Shown in pieces: positions 26,965 through 36,846 of a stretch of 64,000 nucleotides of DNA. Source of the stretch: Oscillatoria princeps RMCB-10 (lineage in GTDB: Bacteria > Cyanobacteriota > Cyanobacteriia > Cyanobacteriales > Oscillatoriaceae); NCBI GenBank assembly GCA_019359235.1, contig JAHHHT010000016.1, positions 1 through 64,000 of the forward strand, given 5' to 3'. Position numbers and translations under genes: made by a program. The number at the start of each line of letters is the position of its first letter. Positions within the stretch are counted from its first letter, which is position 1. The notes under the pieces are model-generated. The model saw nothing but the letters and a program-made list of their open reading frames with translations, did no database searches and had not been told where the DNA came from.

Positions 26965-27480
26965 TCAGGCACTCCCCGGATCTGCGTAACCCTGGAGATT
27001 TTCCGGGTCGAACTGGCGCAGGATGCGGGTGGCTTGGCGGGTGAGGGTTTCAGAACCCTTGACCACAATCAGGTACTTGCCGGCATTGAGGCGGTTGCGG
27101 TAGGGCAAAGCGTCACCGCTGGCAAACAGCAAGCCGACACCGCCCCCGACAAAAACACTGCCCATGCCGCCGGAGACAGCCCCCAGCAACCCGCCAATGA
27201 TGTGATTGCCGAGTTGGCCCGCCCAGGCAAAGGTATCCAAGTCAGTGATCCAGCTGAAAGTGAAGCCGGCGGCAAAGCCAAACGGGACGAGCCAGGTGGC
27301 CATGAGCTGAGCTTGTTTGCGGGCTTGTTCATTGGGATCGATCAAGCCATATTCATCAGCGCTCTTATAGCCCTTGCCCAGGATGGCCACTTGCCCGGTC
27401 GGCAAGCCTTCTTTCTCCAGAGCCACATAAGCGGCTTCTGCTTGAATGCGGTCTGGCAGTACGGCGACGAGATAGTTCAT
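26965..27480 (-). CDS. Glycine-rich membrane protein, general-stress/low-temperature-induced type
   Basis: A 171-residue protein of a type common in cyanobacteria, resembling general stress protein 17M-like membrane proteins. A soluble ferredoxin-like start (MNYLVAVLPDRIQAEAAYVALEKEG) is followed by a hydrophobic, glycine-rich centre of two probable membrane segments (FGFAAGFTFSW and HIIGGLLGAVSGGMGSVFVG). It ends with a second soluble strand-helix segment (KYLIVVKGSETLTRQATRILR). ATG 27480 is preferred over a TTG two codons upstream. Function is unknown. A small ORF starts directly at its stop. Confidence 0.7.
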   Translation of the reverse strand: MNYLVAVLPDRIQAEAAYVALEKEGLPTGQVAILGKGYKSADEYGLIDPNEQARKQAQLMATWLVPFGFAAGFTFSWITDLDTFAWAGQLGNHIIGGLLGAVSGGMGSVFVGGGVGLLFASGDALPYRNRLNAGKYLIVVKGSETLTRQATRILRQFDPENLQGYADPGSA

Positions 27481-27818
27481 AAGCAATTATTCGCAGGGCG
27501 GTCTAGCCTGAGTGAGAGTGCGAGCGCTAGCCCTTGGAGATATTGTACTTTTAGATCGGAACTGACTCGCTGTTCGCCACGGGCGCAGAGCCACCGGCAG
27601 GGGAGGGGGGAGGCACCTCGTCGGGTGGAAGAGAAGATAAAAACTTTCAAACAATCTAAGGCAGGCAGACAGCAATACAGTTAAAATGACCTACTGCAGC
27701 AGATTCCTGCCATGCAGGATCAAAGGCTGCCAAACCGCTCCCAGTACGCCCCTCGCCCCGATCGTAAGCCCAGATCGCGTCATTTCACCCCAAGCTGTTG
27801 CAACCTCAGAAGCCAACC
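27481..27818. other. Divergent spacer upstream of serA
   Basis: No gene seen; must contain promoters for the membrane protein (minus) and serA (plus). Confidence 0.4.
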
Positions 27819-29402
27819 ATGCCAAAGGTTCTCGTTTCCGATCCCATAGACCAAGTAGGCATCGACATTCTGTCGCAAGTCGCCCAGGTAGACGTAAAAA
27901 CCAATCTGTCGCCAGAAGAGCTGGTGCGGGCGATCCCAGAGTACGACGCCCTGATGATCCGCTCCGGCACCCGCGTCACCAAAGAGGTGATTGAAGCTGG
28001 CACACAGCTGAAAATCATCGGACGCGCCGGTGTGGGCGTGGACAATGTGGACGTGCCGGCAGCCACCCGCTCTGGGATTGTGGTGGTCAATTCCCCGGAA
28101 GGCAACACCATTGCCGCTGCAGAGCACGCCCTGGCCATGATGCTGTCCCTCTCCCGCTACATCCCCGACGCCAACCAGTCCGTCAAAAACGGCTTGTGGG
28201 ACCGCAAGAGCTTCGTCGGCGCGGAGGTTTACAAGAAAACCCTCGGCATCGTGGGGCTGGGAAAGATTGGCTCCCATGTGGCGGCGGCGGCGAAAGCGAT
28301 GGGCATGAAGCTCCTCGCTTATGACCCCTTCATCTCCACCGAACGGGCTGAGCAGCTCGGCTGCCGGCTGGTGGATATGGATCTGCTCTTGCGGGAAGCG
28401 GACTACATCACCCTGCACATCCCCAAAACGCCGGAGACGTCCCACCTGATCGGTGCTGAGGCGCTGGCTAAAATGAAACCAACCGCCCGGATCATCAACT
28501 GCGCCCGGGGCGGCATCATTGACGAGGCGGCGCTGGCACAAGCCCTCAAGGAAGGCAAAATTGCCGGTGCGGCGCTCGACGTTTACGAAAACGAACCGCT
28601 GGAAGCGGATTCCCCGCTGCGCCAGCTGGAACACGGAATCGTCCTCACCCCCCACCTGGGAGCCTCCACCGCAGAAGCCCAGACTAATGTAGCCATTGAC
28701 GTGGCGGAACAAATTCGCGACGTGCTGCTGGGGCTGCCGGCGCGTTCGGCGGTGAATATCCCCGGCTTGTACCCCGACGTCCTGGAAAAGCTCAAACCTT
28801 ACATGCAGCTGGCGGAAACCCTGGGCAACTTGGTAAGCCAGCTAGCCGGCGGGCGGGTTGAGTCTCTGATTGTGCGGCTGCAGGGAGAATTGGCCAGCTC
28901 GGAAAGCCAGCCGGTGGTCGTCGCCTCCCTCAAAGGGCTGCTCTCCCAAGCCCTGCGGGAGCGGGTCAATTACGTCAACGCCGCTCTGGAAGCCAAAGAG
29001 CGGGGCATTCGCGTGGTGGAAACCCGGGACGCCTCGATTCGCGACTACACCGGCTCGCTGCACCTGGAGGCGAAGGGCTCTCTGGGCGACCACTCCGTCA
29101 CCGGCGCTGTCCTCGGCGATGGCGAAATTCGCATCACCGCCGTCGACGAGTTCCCGATCGGCGTCACGCCCACTCAGCACATGCTGTTCACCCGCCACCG
29201 AGACATGCCGGGGATTATCGGCAAAATCGGTTCTCTTCTGGGCAGTTTTAATGTAAATATTGCCAGTATGCAGGTAGGCCGCAAAATCGTGCGCGGCGAT
29301 GCCGTGATGGTTCTCAGCCTTGACGATCCCCTCCCTGACGGGATTCTGGCTGAGATTACCAAAGTGGCGGGCATTCGGGAAGCCCATACAGTAAGGCTGT
29401 AG
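27819..29402 (+). CDS. serA: D-3-phosphoglycerate dehydrogenase
   Basis: A 527-residue long-form SerA, oxidising 3-phosphoglycerate to phosphohydroxypyruvate, the first step of serine synthesis. The N-terminal substrate and NAD-binding domains carry [11 protein letters not shown], the Rossmann motif [26 protein letters not shown] with the substrate Arg, the acidic [11 protein letters not shown] and the catalytic His in LTPHLGAST. An intervening ASB domain (about 320-450) and a C-terminal ACT domain ([21 protein letters not shown]..., from about 455) are present, so serine feedback control is likely. ATG 27819 (MPKVLVSDP) is preferred to a start seven codons upstream. Serine made here feeds cysteine synthesis, for which cysK lies at 42.5 kb. 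Confidence 0.97.
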   Translation: MPKVLVSDPIDQVGIDILSQVAQVDVKTNLSPEELVRAIPEYDALMIRSGTRVTKEVIEAGTQLKIIGRAGVGVDNVDVPAATRSGIVVVNSPEGNTIAAAEHALAMMLSLSRYIPDANQSVKNGLWDRKSFVGAEVYKKTLGIVGLGKIGSHVAAAAKAMGMKLLAYDPFISTERAEQLGCRLVDMDLLLREADYITLHIPKTPETSHLIGAEALAKMKPTARIINCARGGIIDEAALAQALKEGKIAGAALDVYENEPLEADSPLRQLEHGIVLTPHLGASTAEAQTNVAIDVAEQIRDVLLGLPARSAVNIPGLYPDVLEKLKPYMQLAETLGNLVSQLAGGRVESLIVRLQGELASSESQPVVVASLKGLLSQALRERVNYVNAALEAKERGIRVVETRDASIRDYTGSLHLEAKGSLGDHSVTGAVLGDGEIRITAVDEFPIGVTPTQHMLFTRHRDMPGIIGKIGSLLGSFNVNIASMQVGRKIVRGDAVMVLSLDDPLPDGILAEITKVAGIREAHTVRL

Positions 29403-29541
29403 GGACTGGAGACTAGGGACTGGGGATCTGAGGGATGAATTGTGGGTGCTGAATCAGGAATTATCTGTTATAATTCCAAATTCCCAATTCCCAATTCAAA
29501 ATTAACTTAGCCCCTAGCCTCTAACATAGGGGGCATTAACT

Positions 29542-30432
29542 TTGGCAAACAGCTGGTGGGAAATTCGGGTTCTGTGCGATCCAGCGCTGGAAGATTTAAT
29601 CTTCTGGCGGATGGAAGGCTTTGGCTGTAAGGGTACGGCTTGCGAGATCAAAGGCTTTAACTGCCTGGTGTCCGCTTACTTGCCCGAGGAGGGGGCGCAG
29701 CTGCTGGACTTGGCGGCGCTGTCCCTGTGGCTGCGCCAAGACGCGCTCTGCGCGGGTTGGCCACCGCCGGCCATGCAGTGGCACTTGATCGATGAGGAAG
29801 ACTGGGCCAGCAGTTGGAAGCAATACTGGCACCCGCTGGAAATTGGGGACCGCTTGCTGGTGCACCCAGCTTGGCTCCCCTTACCCGAAAAGTCAGACCG
29901 GCTCCTGCTGCGCTTAGATCCGAGCGTGGCTTTTGGCACCGGCACCCACGGCACGACTCAGCTGTGCATGGAGGCGCTGGAAATGCGCTTGGGCGCTGAA
30001 AAAACCGATGCCGTGGTGGCGGATATTGGCTGCGGGTCCGGCATTTTATCGATCGCCGCCCTGCTGCTGGGCGCTCGCAAGGTTTACGCTGTCGATACTG
30101 ACCCGCTGGCGGTGAAGTGCGCTCGTCAAAATCGCGAGCTCAACCGGATTAACTCGCAGCGCATGGTTGTGGAGTTGGGCAGTGTGGAGCGCTTGATTAA
30201 ATTAACCGACAGGCCGGTGGATGGCTTTGTTTGCAATATTTTGGCGGAAGTGATTATCGACCTCACGCCGCAGCTGGACGCGCTCGCCAAACCCACGACT
30301 TGGGGCATTATTAGCGGCGTTTTGCTGGACCAAGCTAAGCCGGTCGCCGACACGCTAGAACAGCACGGCTGGATCGTGGCTACCCTCTGGCGGCGGCAAG
30401 ATTGGTGCTGTTTCAATATCCGCCGCAGCTGA
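29542..30432 (+). CDS. prmA: Ribosomal protein L11 methyltransferase
   Basis: A 296-residue SAM-dependent methyltransferase that trimethylates ribosomal protein L11. An N-terminal substrate-recognition domain ([19 protein letters not shown]) is followed by the catalytic domain with the PrmA hallmark [24 protein letters not shown] motif [25 protein letters not shown], and the motif IV segment CNILAEVI. Length is typical. The start is TTG at 29542, which gives MANSWWEI; no alternative ATG gives a full N-terminal domain. It follows serA by 139 bp, with simple-sequence DNA between, so co-transcription is possible but not compelling. An AGAAACC palindrome 25 bp after the stop may terminate. Confidence 0.95.
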   Translation: MANSWWEIRVLCDPALEDLIFWRMEGFGCKGTACEIKGFNCLVSAYLPEEGAQLLDLAALSLWLRQDALCAGWPPPAMQWHLIDEEDWASSWKQYWHPLEIGDRLLVHPAWLPLPEKSDRLLLRLDPSVAFGTGTHGTTQLCMEALEMRLGAEKTDAVVADIGCGSGILSIAALLLGARKVYAVDTDPLAVKCARQNRELNRINSQRMVVELGSVERLIKLTDRPVDGFVCNILAEVIIDLTPQLDALAKPTTWGIISGVLLDQAKPVADTLEQHGWIVATLWRRQDWCCFNIRRS

Positions 30433-30455
30433 GAAATTTAAAATTAATGGTTCCC

Positions 30456-30488
30456 GAAACCGGGTTTCTTTAAGAAACCCGGTTTCTT
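30456..30488. repeat. AGAAACCGGGTTTCT palindrome, possible prmA terminator
   Basis: GAAACCGGGTTTCTTTAAGAAACCCGGTTTCTT forms a stem of about 15 base pairs between converging genes. Confidence 0.75.
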
Positions 30489-30509
30489 GTGGCTTCTCGC
30501 TCGTCGCAC

Positions 30510-31075
30510 CGGCACTCTCCCTTGCAGGTAAAACCAGAAGTAGCCGGTCGCGTATATAATATTAATTATAGCCAGCAATCCCTGACCTGTCAAAGACTGG
30601 GTGCGCGGCAAGATGTAGAGCGTTGCGGCTAGCACCAGGAACAGCTCAACGAGGGCGACGATTGCCCCGTGGCGCTTCACGTCCCAGTAGGAAATCGGGC
30701 GGCGGAACCGGTAGTTGCTGAGGGGAAAAAAGTGCCGGTGGGCGTCCGTGTTGTGCACCGGCAAGTCGAACAGAGAGTGCAGCACCATGCTGAGAAAGAC
30801 AGTTTGGGCTGAAACCCAGCCGCCGCAGCCGGCAATCAGCCACCCAACAACTGCCAGGGGAATCGAATGAAACGGCGCAAAGACCTTTTGCCAAACGGGA
30901 TGCCAGTATGTTTGTCCATATCTGGCGTGCCGGCTCTCGTGCAATGAATTTCGCCCACAAGTAGAAACCAAATATGGGCAGATCCGGTAAAATAGCACCG
31001 GCTTTTCGCCCCCGGCTGTCTGCCGGCAGCAGTTTGCCGAGAATAACCAAATTGAAAATGGCGTGGCTGGTTCAC
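30510..31075 (-). pseudogene. Frameshifted membrane protein (YdjM/DUF457-like)
   Basis: Relic of a cyanobacterial multi-pass membrane protein resembling the YdjM-type predicted metal-dependent hydrolases. One frame gives NLVILGKLLPADSRGR, GAILPDLPIFGFYLWAKFIARE and QIWTN. At about 30905-30918 the coherent sequence moves to another frame: TYWHPVWQKVFAPFHSIPL, VLHSLFDLPVHNTDAHRHFF, PLSNYRFRRPISYWD and three membrane helices ending near GYFWFYLQG. A second shift near 31060 separates the likely initiation region (GTG, MNQP) from HAIFNL. The His/Asp-rich motif of the family is intact in the second half. Two frameshifts without programmed-shift signals indicate a pseudogene, unless the assembly has errors. 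Confidence 0.75.
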
Positions 31076-31225
31076 AAGAGTCTAAAACAGGGGGCTGCAC
31101 TTGGCAGCTAGTATAGCGCAGCGCCCCCCACCGGCACCGGCGATACCAATGCCCGGATTTTGGATGCAAGGATTTTGGATGCCCGGATTTTTGATTATAG
31201 CGTTTTTCATCCTTTGTCAGGTACT

Positions 31226-31260
31226 GAAAAACCCGGTTTCTTTAAGAAACCGGGTTTCTG
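31226..31260. repeat. AGAAACCGGGTTTCT palindrome
   Basis: GAAAAACCCGGTTTCTTTAAGAAACCGGGTTTC; lies between the relic gene and the pentapeptide gene, preceded by GGATTTTGGATGC repeats (31155-31195). Confidence 0.75.
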
Positions 31261-31312
31261 GGGCGCACTTCATTCAAAACCACTATAAATGACCGCTGAA
31301 AAAAACTCGCTC

Positions 31313-32113
31313 CTACGGGAAACCGGGGCGCGATATACTGGCGCTGTTGGCGTTTTTCTGTTGCGAACCTAACTGAAAATAGGGGTGGGAAAAACCTGAA
31401 TGCGGCACGCCTGAGCTTGCCGGCGGATTCTGGGCGACAGCAACAGGACCGTCTGGGTACAGCCCAATCGCACCGTCTAGCTTTGCCGCACCGAGGTTGG
31501 CCCCACTGATGTTGGCCCCAGTTAAATTGGCCCCACTCAGGTTGGCATTCAGCAGGTTGGCGCTCGATAAGTTAGCCCCACTCAGGTTAGTATCGCTCAA
31601 GTCGGCACCCACTAACCGCGTCTCACTCAGGTCGGCATTCCACAGGTTAGCCCCCACCAGCACCGCATTGCCCAGATTCGCCCCCTGGAGGTGGGCTCCG
31701 CAGAGGTTGGCTCCTTCCAGGTTAGCATCAATTAGGTTTGCCCCCTCTATGCCGGCACCGCTGAGGTTGGCCTTTTCCAGGTTGGCGCTCACCAAATTGG
31801 CAAAACCTAACTTGGCACCCCTGAGGTTGGCTCCGTTGAGTTTGGCGTCTAGCAGGTTGATCGCCTTGGCGTCAGCACCGCTCAGGTCAGCACTCACTAA
31901 GTTAGCTCCCACCAAGTTGGCAAAACTCAGATCGGCACCGCTCAAGTTGGCACTGCTCAGGTTGGCACCATTGAGCTTGGCACACGACAGTTTGGCACCG
32001 CTCAAGTCCGCGCCAATCAGATTAAAGCCAGACAGGTTGGCGTCTCTCAGGTCGCCGCCCGGACACTGTTTCGTTTCTAGTAACCGTTTGATATGTGCGG
32101 GACTTCCAGCCAT
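31313..32113 (-). CDS. Pentapeptide-repeat protein (cytosolic)
   Basis: A 266-residue protein made mostly of A(D/N)LxG-type pentapeptides from about residue 20 to 215, which should fold as a right-handed quadrilateral beta-helix of roughly ten coils. The N-terminus MAGSPAHIKRLLETKQCPGGDL resembles the usual cap with the Cys before the first repeat. There is no signal peptide, so it is likely cytosolic. The last 50 residues are Pro/Ser/Gln-rich and not repetitive. Function is unknown; pentapeptide proteins are numerous in cyanobacteria. A second one, secreted, lies 560 bp upstream on the same strand. Confidence 0.92.
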   Translation of the reverse strand: MAGSPAHIKRLLETKQCPGGDLRDANLSGFNLIGADLSGAKLSCAKLNGANLSSANLSGADLSFANLVGANLVSADLSGADAKAINLLDAKLNGANLRGAKLGFANLVSANLEKANLSGAGIEGANLIDANLEGANLCGAHLQGANLGNAVLVGANLWNADLSETRLVGADLSDTNLSGANLSSANLLNANLSGANLTGANISGANLGAAKLDGAIGLYPDGPVAVAQNPPASSGVPHSGFSHPYFQLGSQQKNANSASISRPGFP

Positions 32114-32671
32114 AATTTTTTCCCCTGTATCAGCCCGAATGTTCCTTTGATGGGAAACTTGGAACCCTTACTACTCGCAGCCCTGAACCGGGCGTTCCGC
32201 CGGTCAGAACTGCAAAGCGTGAAATTACTCCCTCTTTACTTGAGACTTCAGACGGATCGGGAACATTTTCAGAAAAAAATAGCTCAGAATCCGCAGCGCC
32301 GGTCTTTGAGGGGCTGGAAGGGGAAAGAGGGGCGCTCTGGAGTGGGGAAAAGCGGAAGGGGGAGAGAGGGGGAGAACTTTTCTTCCTTGTTCCGTGGGAG
32401 GGGGAGAGTCCCTTGAGCCGGCTCTCCTGTGCCGGTTTGAGCGGGCTGCCTTGAGAATTAGATCGGGTTTGTAAAGTAATTGTTAAGACATAACCGTGGC
32501 CAGAAACCGGGAATCTTGCTCCAGCTGTGTTTTCGGGCTGAGACACCACAAGAAAGCCTGTTTCTTGTGAGTTCAGTTTTTCTTGATAAATCACCTATGA
32601 TGAATTTAGAATTCTAAATTCTGGCTTTAAAAACCTGATTTAGAATTCAAAATTACCCAGCAAAACTTCAG
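32114..32671. other. Spacer between pentapeptide genes with a degenerate MITE
   Basis: No gene. Contains the element at 32465-32566 and near-palindromic TTTAGAATTCTAAA at about 32605. Confidence 0.5.
32465..32566. mobile_element. Degenerate MITE of the TTTATAAAGTAATTGTTAAG family
   Basis: GTTTGTAAAGTAATTGTTAAG at the left, then CAGAAACCGGGAATCTT and CCACAAGAAAGCCTGTTTCTTG as decayed arms. Compare the fuller copies at 34949 and 42364. Confidence 0.6.
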
Positions 32672-33400
32672 CTATTTCATTGCGCCTTGCATGTTAACAC
32701 CCGTCAGATCCACGCCGGTCAGATTGGCACCCCTCAGGTCGGCACCGTTCAAATTAGCCGGTCTAACTTTACATGAACTGTAGTCAGTCCTGTTAGGGCG
32801 CTTAATACAGGTACTCAAGTCATAGCGCAAATTAGTTGGAATCTCCATATCGGCTTGCTGAGGGCCTTTGAAAGGACTCAGATCGGCACCCCGGAGATTG
32901 GCCATCTCCAGGGTGGCGCTGCCCATTTGAGCCCCTTTCAGGGTAGCGCCGCTCAGGTTAGCCCGCCGCATAACAGCGCTCAGGTGGGCGTTGGTCAGGT
33001 TGGCATTCGCCAGAGAGGCATCCTCGAGATTCGCTCTGTTCAGGTTGGCACCGGCTAAATTGGCACCGGCTAAATTGGCACCGTTGAGGTTGGTGCCAGC
33101 CAGCAGGGACCCCCTCAAGTCCGCTCCGCTGAGGTCGGCACCGGCCAAATTGGCACCGCTGAGGTCGGCGAACGTAAAGATGGCACCGCTCAGGTTGGCT
33201 CCCCTCAAGTCGGCTTTCTCAAAAATCAGGGGAATATTGAATCGCTGCCCCCTCAGGGAGATGCCCCTCAGGTCGCATCCGCGACATTCTCCGGTAGTCC
33301 TCAGCCGTTCCAGCAAAGAATCTTGCGATCTGGCTTGAGAGGCTAAACCCAGGGTAGTTAAAACAGTAGCGAGCGCTATGATTCCCAGTTTTATCTTCAT
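32672..33400 (-). CDS. Pentapeptide-repeat protein, exported
   Basis: A 242-residue protein with a clear Sec signal peptide (MKIKLGIIALATVLTTLGLA, cleavage after about residue 25), so it is probably periplasmic or in the thylakoid lumen. The mature start carries LRTTGECRGCDLRGISL, the two-Cys cap common in exported pentapeptide proteins. Repeats run from about residue 60 to 175. They are interrupted by a non-repeat loop with two Cys (STCIKRPNRTDYSSCKV) and resume for four coils at the C-terminus (NLNGADLRGANLTGVDL). Function is unknown. The two loop cysteines could form a disulfide in an oxidising compartment. Confidence 0.92.
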   Translation of the reverse strand: MKIKLGIIALATVLTTLGLASQARSQDSLLERLRTTGECRGCDLRGISLRGQRFNIPLIFEKADLRGANLSGAIFTFADLSGANLAGADLSGADLRGSLLAGTNLNGANLAGANLAGANLNRANLEDASLANANLTNAHLSAVMRRANLSGATLKGAQMGSATLEMANLRGADLSPFKGPQQADMEIPTNLRYDLSTCIKRPNRTDYSSCKVRPANLNGADLRGANLTGVDLTGVNMQGAMK

Positions 33401-33668
33401 TTGCTTGCCCCGATTTTGCGGCTATTGCTGATTTTTCTTTCTTTGTGGTATGTCTGAAAATTCAGACATACTAAATCTGCACCTTATCCGTCTATTGTGG
33501 GCCTAAATGCTGCGCTGAGCGGCTTTCTTAATTTTTTTTTCCTTTTCTCGGCTACCCACTCAAGCCGGCACTGTTGGCGCAATCGGGGGAGTCTCCCCCT
33601 GTGAGCGAGTGTGGCGCTGGAAGTTATCGCCCTTGTCTGTGGGAGCCGGTGTTGTGGCAAAAGACGCC

Positions 33669-33986
33669 TTATACTAAGGTTTGCAAGCGCTGAATCAGCT
33701 GTGGGGCTTGCAGCACCCCCTCAATGCGGTCTACCGGCTGGCCATTCTTGAACAGCACCAAGGTCGGCAGTGCGTGAATGCGGTGCTCGCTGGCGAGTTC
33801 GGGATAGTTGTCGGTGTTTATTTTCACCACCCGCAACCGGTTCTTCAGCTGGGTGTTGACCTGCTGGAGAATGGTGGCCATCATCTGGCAAGGGCCACAC
33901 CAGGGCGCGTAAAAATCCACCAGCACCGGCACGTCGGATTCCGCGAGTAATTCTTGAAAGCTGTTGAACTGCTTCTTAACTGCCAT
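33669..33986 (-). CDS. Thioredoxin (y-type-like)
   Basis: A 105-residue thioredoxin, with active site FYAPWCGPCQMM at residues 25-36, the cis-proline in HALPTLVLF and the usual GQPVDRIEGVL ending. The Gln after the CGPC motif and the FK-NGQPVDRIEG segment resemble y-type thioredoxins of cyanobacteria and plastids. It is a cytosolic disulfide reductant, probably reduced by ferredoxin-thioredoxin reductase or an NADPH route; class assignment by eye is tentative. It is divergent from fabG, with about 138 bp between the starts. Confidence 0.93.
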   Translation of the reverse strand: MAVKKQFNSFQELLAESDVPVLVDFYAPWCGPCQMMATILQQVNTQLKNRLRVVKINTDNYPELASEHRIHALPTLVLFKNGQPVDRIEGVLQAPQLIQRLQTLV

Positions 33987-33998
33987 AGGAATAAATAA

Positions 33999-34889
<891 letters not shown>

Positions 34890-35617
34890 GGTTTCGGGGA
34901 TTTTGAATTTTGGATGCCCGGATTTTGGATTGGGTTCGCAAGGGAGTCAGAGCCTGTTTATAAAGTAATTGTAAAGGCCGGCAGGGGGTAAGAAACCGGG
35001 TTTCTTTTACTGGAGAAGCTGATATGTAATAGCACCACAAGAAACCCGGTTTCTCGCTCCTTCACCCCTTTTTCACCCTTGCCCTCCAGGAATGGCCATG
35101 AGTTGCTGCCGGCTCCACCGGCACTCACCCCCTTCCTGTTGCGGACATCCTTTCTAGGTAAAGCCAAACTTCAGGTATGTTCCTTCCTGCCGGTCCCACA
35201 CCGATTGCCGGTATGTCCACTGCTAGTGGCGGGGGAGATGCCGGTATCAGCGAGCCGGTGGGAAGCATCCAGGGAGATGGACAATGCTGGAGGCTCCCTT
35301 TCGCCGATCTGGCGCTGTCAACTGGCGAGTCGCGCTTAAGCGGAGTGCGAGGGGAACTATGAGGCTTGCAGTAACGAAGATCGCAGATGAGAGTGATTTT
35401 AGTCACAAAAGTAAAGCGCCGGCGGAGGTAACATGGAGTTTATCAGAAATCGTAAGGCATTCGTGCTAAAAAAGCAACCCCATCCATATCGGCAGAGATA
35501 TTCGCAAGGTGAGAGGTTTTCATTCCCTGCCAGAAATTTCCGAGTGGTTGACTTTTTCTCTCGGCGATAAAGTCACAAGTTCCCATACAGTAAGCCCGAC
35601 GGCAAGTAGGAGTAATA
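34890..35617. other. Repeat-bearing spacer
   Basis: No gene. Holds GGATTTTGGATT short repeats (34900-34930), a MITE copy (34949-35055) and one arm (about 35085-35180) of a direct repeat that recurs at about 36535-36660. The last 150 bp before the membrane-protein gene carry its ribosome-binding site GGAG at about 35607. Confidence 0.5.
34949..35055. mobile_element. MITE copy lacking its right terminal repeat
   Basis: Left end AGAGCCTGTTTATAAAGTAATTG, then AAGAAACCGGGTTTCTT (34990-35006) and CAAGAAACCCGGTTTCTC (35039-35056). The right TTTATAAACAGTCTC end seen at 42490 is missing. Confidence 0.7.
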
Positions 35618-36385
35618 ATGAGCAAACTTCCCCAGATCACTGCCTTTTTTTGGATAATGAAGATTTGTGCGACCACTCTGGGAGAAACGGCAGGGGATCT
35701 TTTATCGATGACGCTAAATGTGGGCTATGCGATCAGCTCTCTGATATTGATTGGAGTGTTTTTAACCACTCTTGTGTCTCAATTGATCTCGAAACGCTAT
35801 AACCCATTACTTTACTGGACTGTCATCCTTTCAACCAGCACAGCTGGGACAACGATGTCAGATTACATGGATCGCACTTTAGGTCTTGGCTACGCTGCAG
35901 GGTCTGCGATTTTAGTCACTATTCTCTTGGCTGTTTTGGCGGTCTGGCGATTCAGTGTTGGGACTATATCTGTTAATAACGTCAGAACGCCTAAAGTTGA
36001 GCTGCTTTACTGGACTGCCATTTTATTTTCAAATACTTTGGGGACTGCCTTGGCCGATTTCCTAGCCGATTCTTCGGGACTTGGATTTGCAGGAGGAGCG
36101 CTCCTGATTGCAAGTTTGCTTGCGCTGGTATTAGCAGCGCATTATTATACCCAAATTTCCCCAGTCATGCTGTTTTGGGTTGCGTTTGTCCTAACCCGAC
36201 CATTTGGCGCAACACTGGGGGATGTTCTGACAAAAGTACACGAAAAAGGGGGCCTGGGTTTTGGTACTATCGGCTCATCTATAGTGCTTGCGTCAATACT
36301 TGGAGTCTGCGTCCTGTTCACAACTCTAAAGCAGAGAAGACTTGCCGTAGCAAGCCCTTCTACCGGCGACGATGAATTGGCCTAA
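35618..36385 (+). CDS. COG4705-type membrane protein with four internal repeats
   Basis: A 255-residue protein with eight predicted membrane helices built from four similar units. Each unit has an aromatic start (FFWIMKI, LYWTVIL, LYWTAIL, LFWVAFV), a G-x-x-x-(G/S/A)-D core (GETAGD, GTTMSD, GTALAD, GATLGD) and a GLGY/GLGF turn leading to the second helix. It matches proteins described only as COG4705 membrane-anchored proteins; function is unknown. The repeated acidic residues within helices suggest a channel or cation transporter, but that is inference. The ATG at 35618 has a GGAG ribosome site about eight bases upstream. The gene lies between two copies of a dispersed direct repeat. Confidence 0.8.
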   Translation: MSKLPQITAFFWIMKICATTLGETAGDLLSMTLNVGYAISSLILIGVFLTTLVSQLISKRYNPLLYWTVILSTSTAGTTMSDYMDRTLGLGYAAGSAILVTILLAVLAVWRFSVGTISVNNVRTPKVELLYWTAILFSNTLGTALADFLADSSGLGFAGGALLIASLLALVLAAHYYTQISPVMLFWVAFVLTRPFGATLGDVLTKVHEKGGLGFGTIGSSIVLASILGVCVLFTTLKQRRLAVASPSTGDDELA

Positions 36386-36846
36386 TACCAATTTTATTTT
36401 TAGATGAAACGGATAGAAACCCGGAAAGCCGGTAAAATATGCAGGGTTAAAATTTCTATCTGTTTCGCAATTAAAGAAAAGAGGTGTGAGATTTGGCAAA
36501 ACTCCGCCATCCGCTCCGTGGTTGCCCGTTCCGTTCCCTTCCAGAGGGCAAATGTCACTTGCTACCGGCTCCACCGCCGCCCTCACCACCCCCCACCGGC
36601 ACGAGCGCCCTTTCCTGTTGCGGGCATCCTTTCGAGGGAAAGCCAGACTTCAGGTACGCACCCGAATCTTCCCATCTAGTAGGGTGCGGAACGCGCCAGA
36701 GTGCGGCCCCGGCACCGGCAGAAAGCGCGGTGCCGGGGCGGGAAAACAGATATCTTCCCTGAGTGACAGACATCTCGGGCGAACCCGCCCCTACAGCTGC
36801 ATATAATAAACCACATATAGTAATGTCAGGGCAAACGGCGGCGATA
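36386..36846. other. Spacer with the second arm of a direct repeat
   Basis: 36535-36660 repeats much of 35085-35180 (TCCTGTTGCGG(A/G)CATCCTTTC and AAGCCA(A/G)ACTTCAGGTA are shared). A GGGCGAACCCGCCCCTA palindrome lies at 36778-36794. No gene. Confidence 0.55.

Noticed and set aside
27780..28712. 310-codon minus-strand ORF
   Set aside because: Antisense to serA, which has all dehydrogenase motifs.
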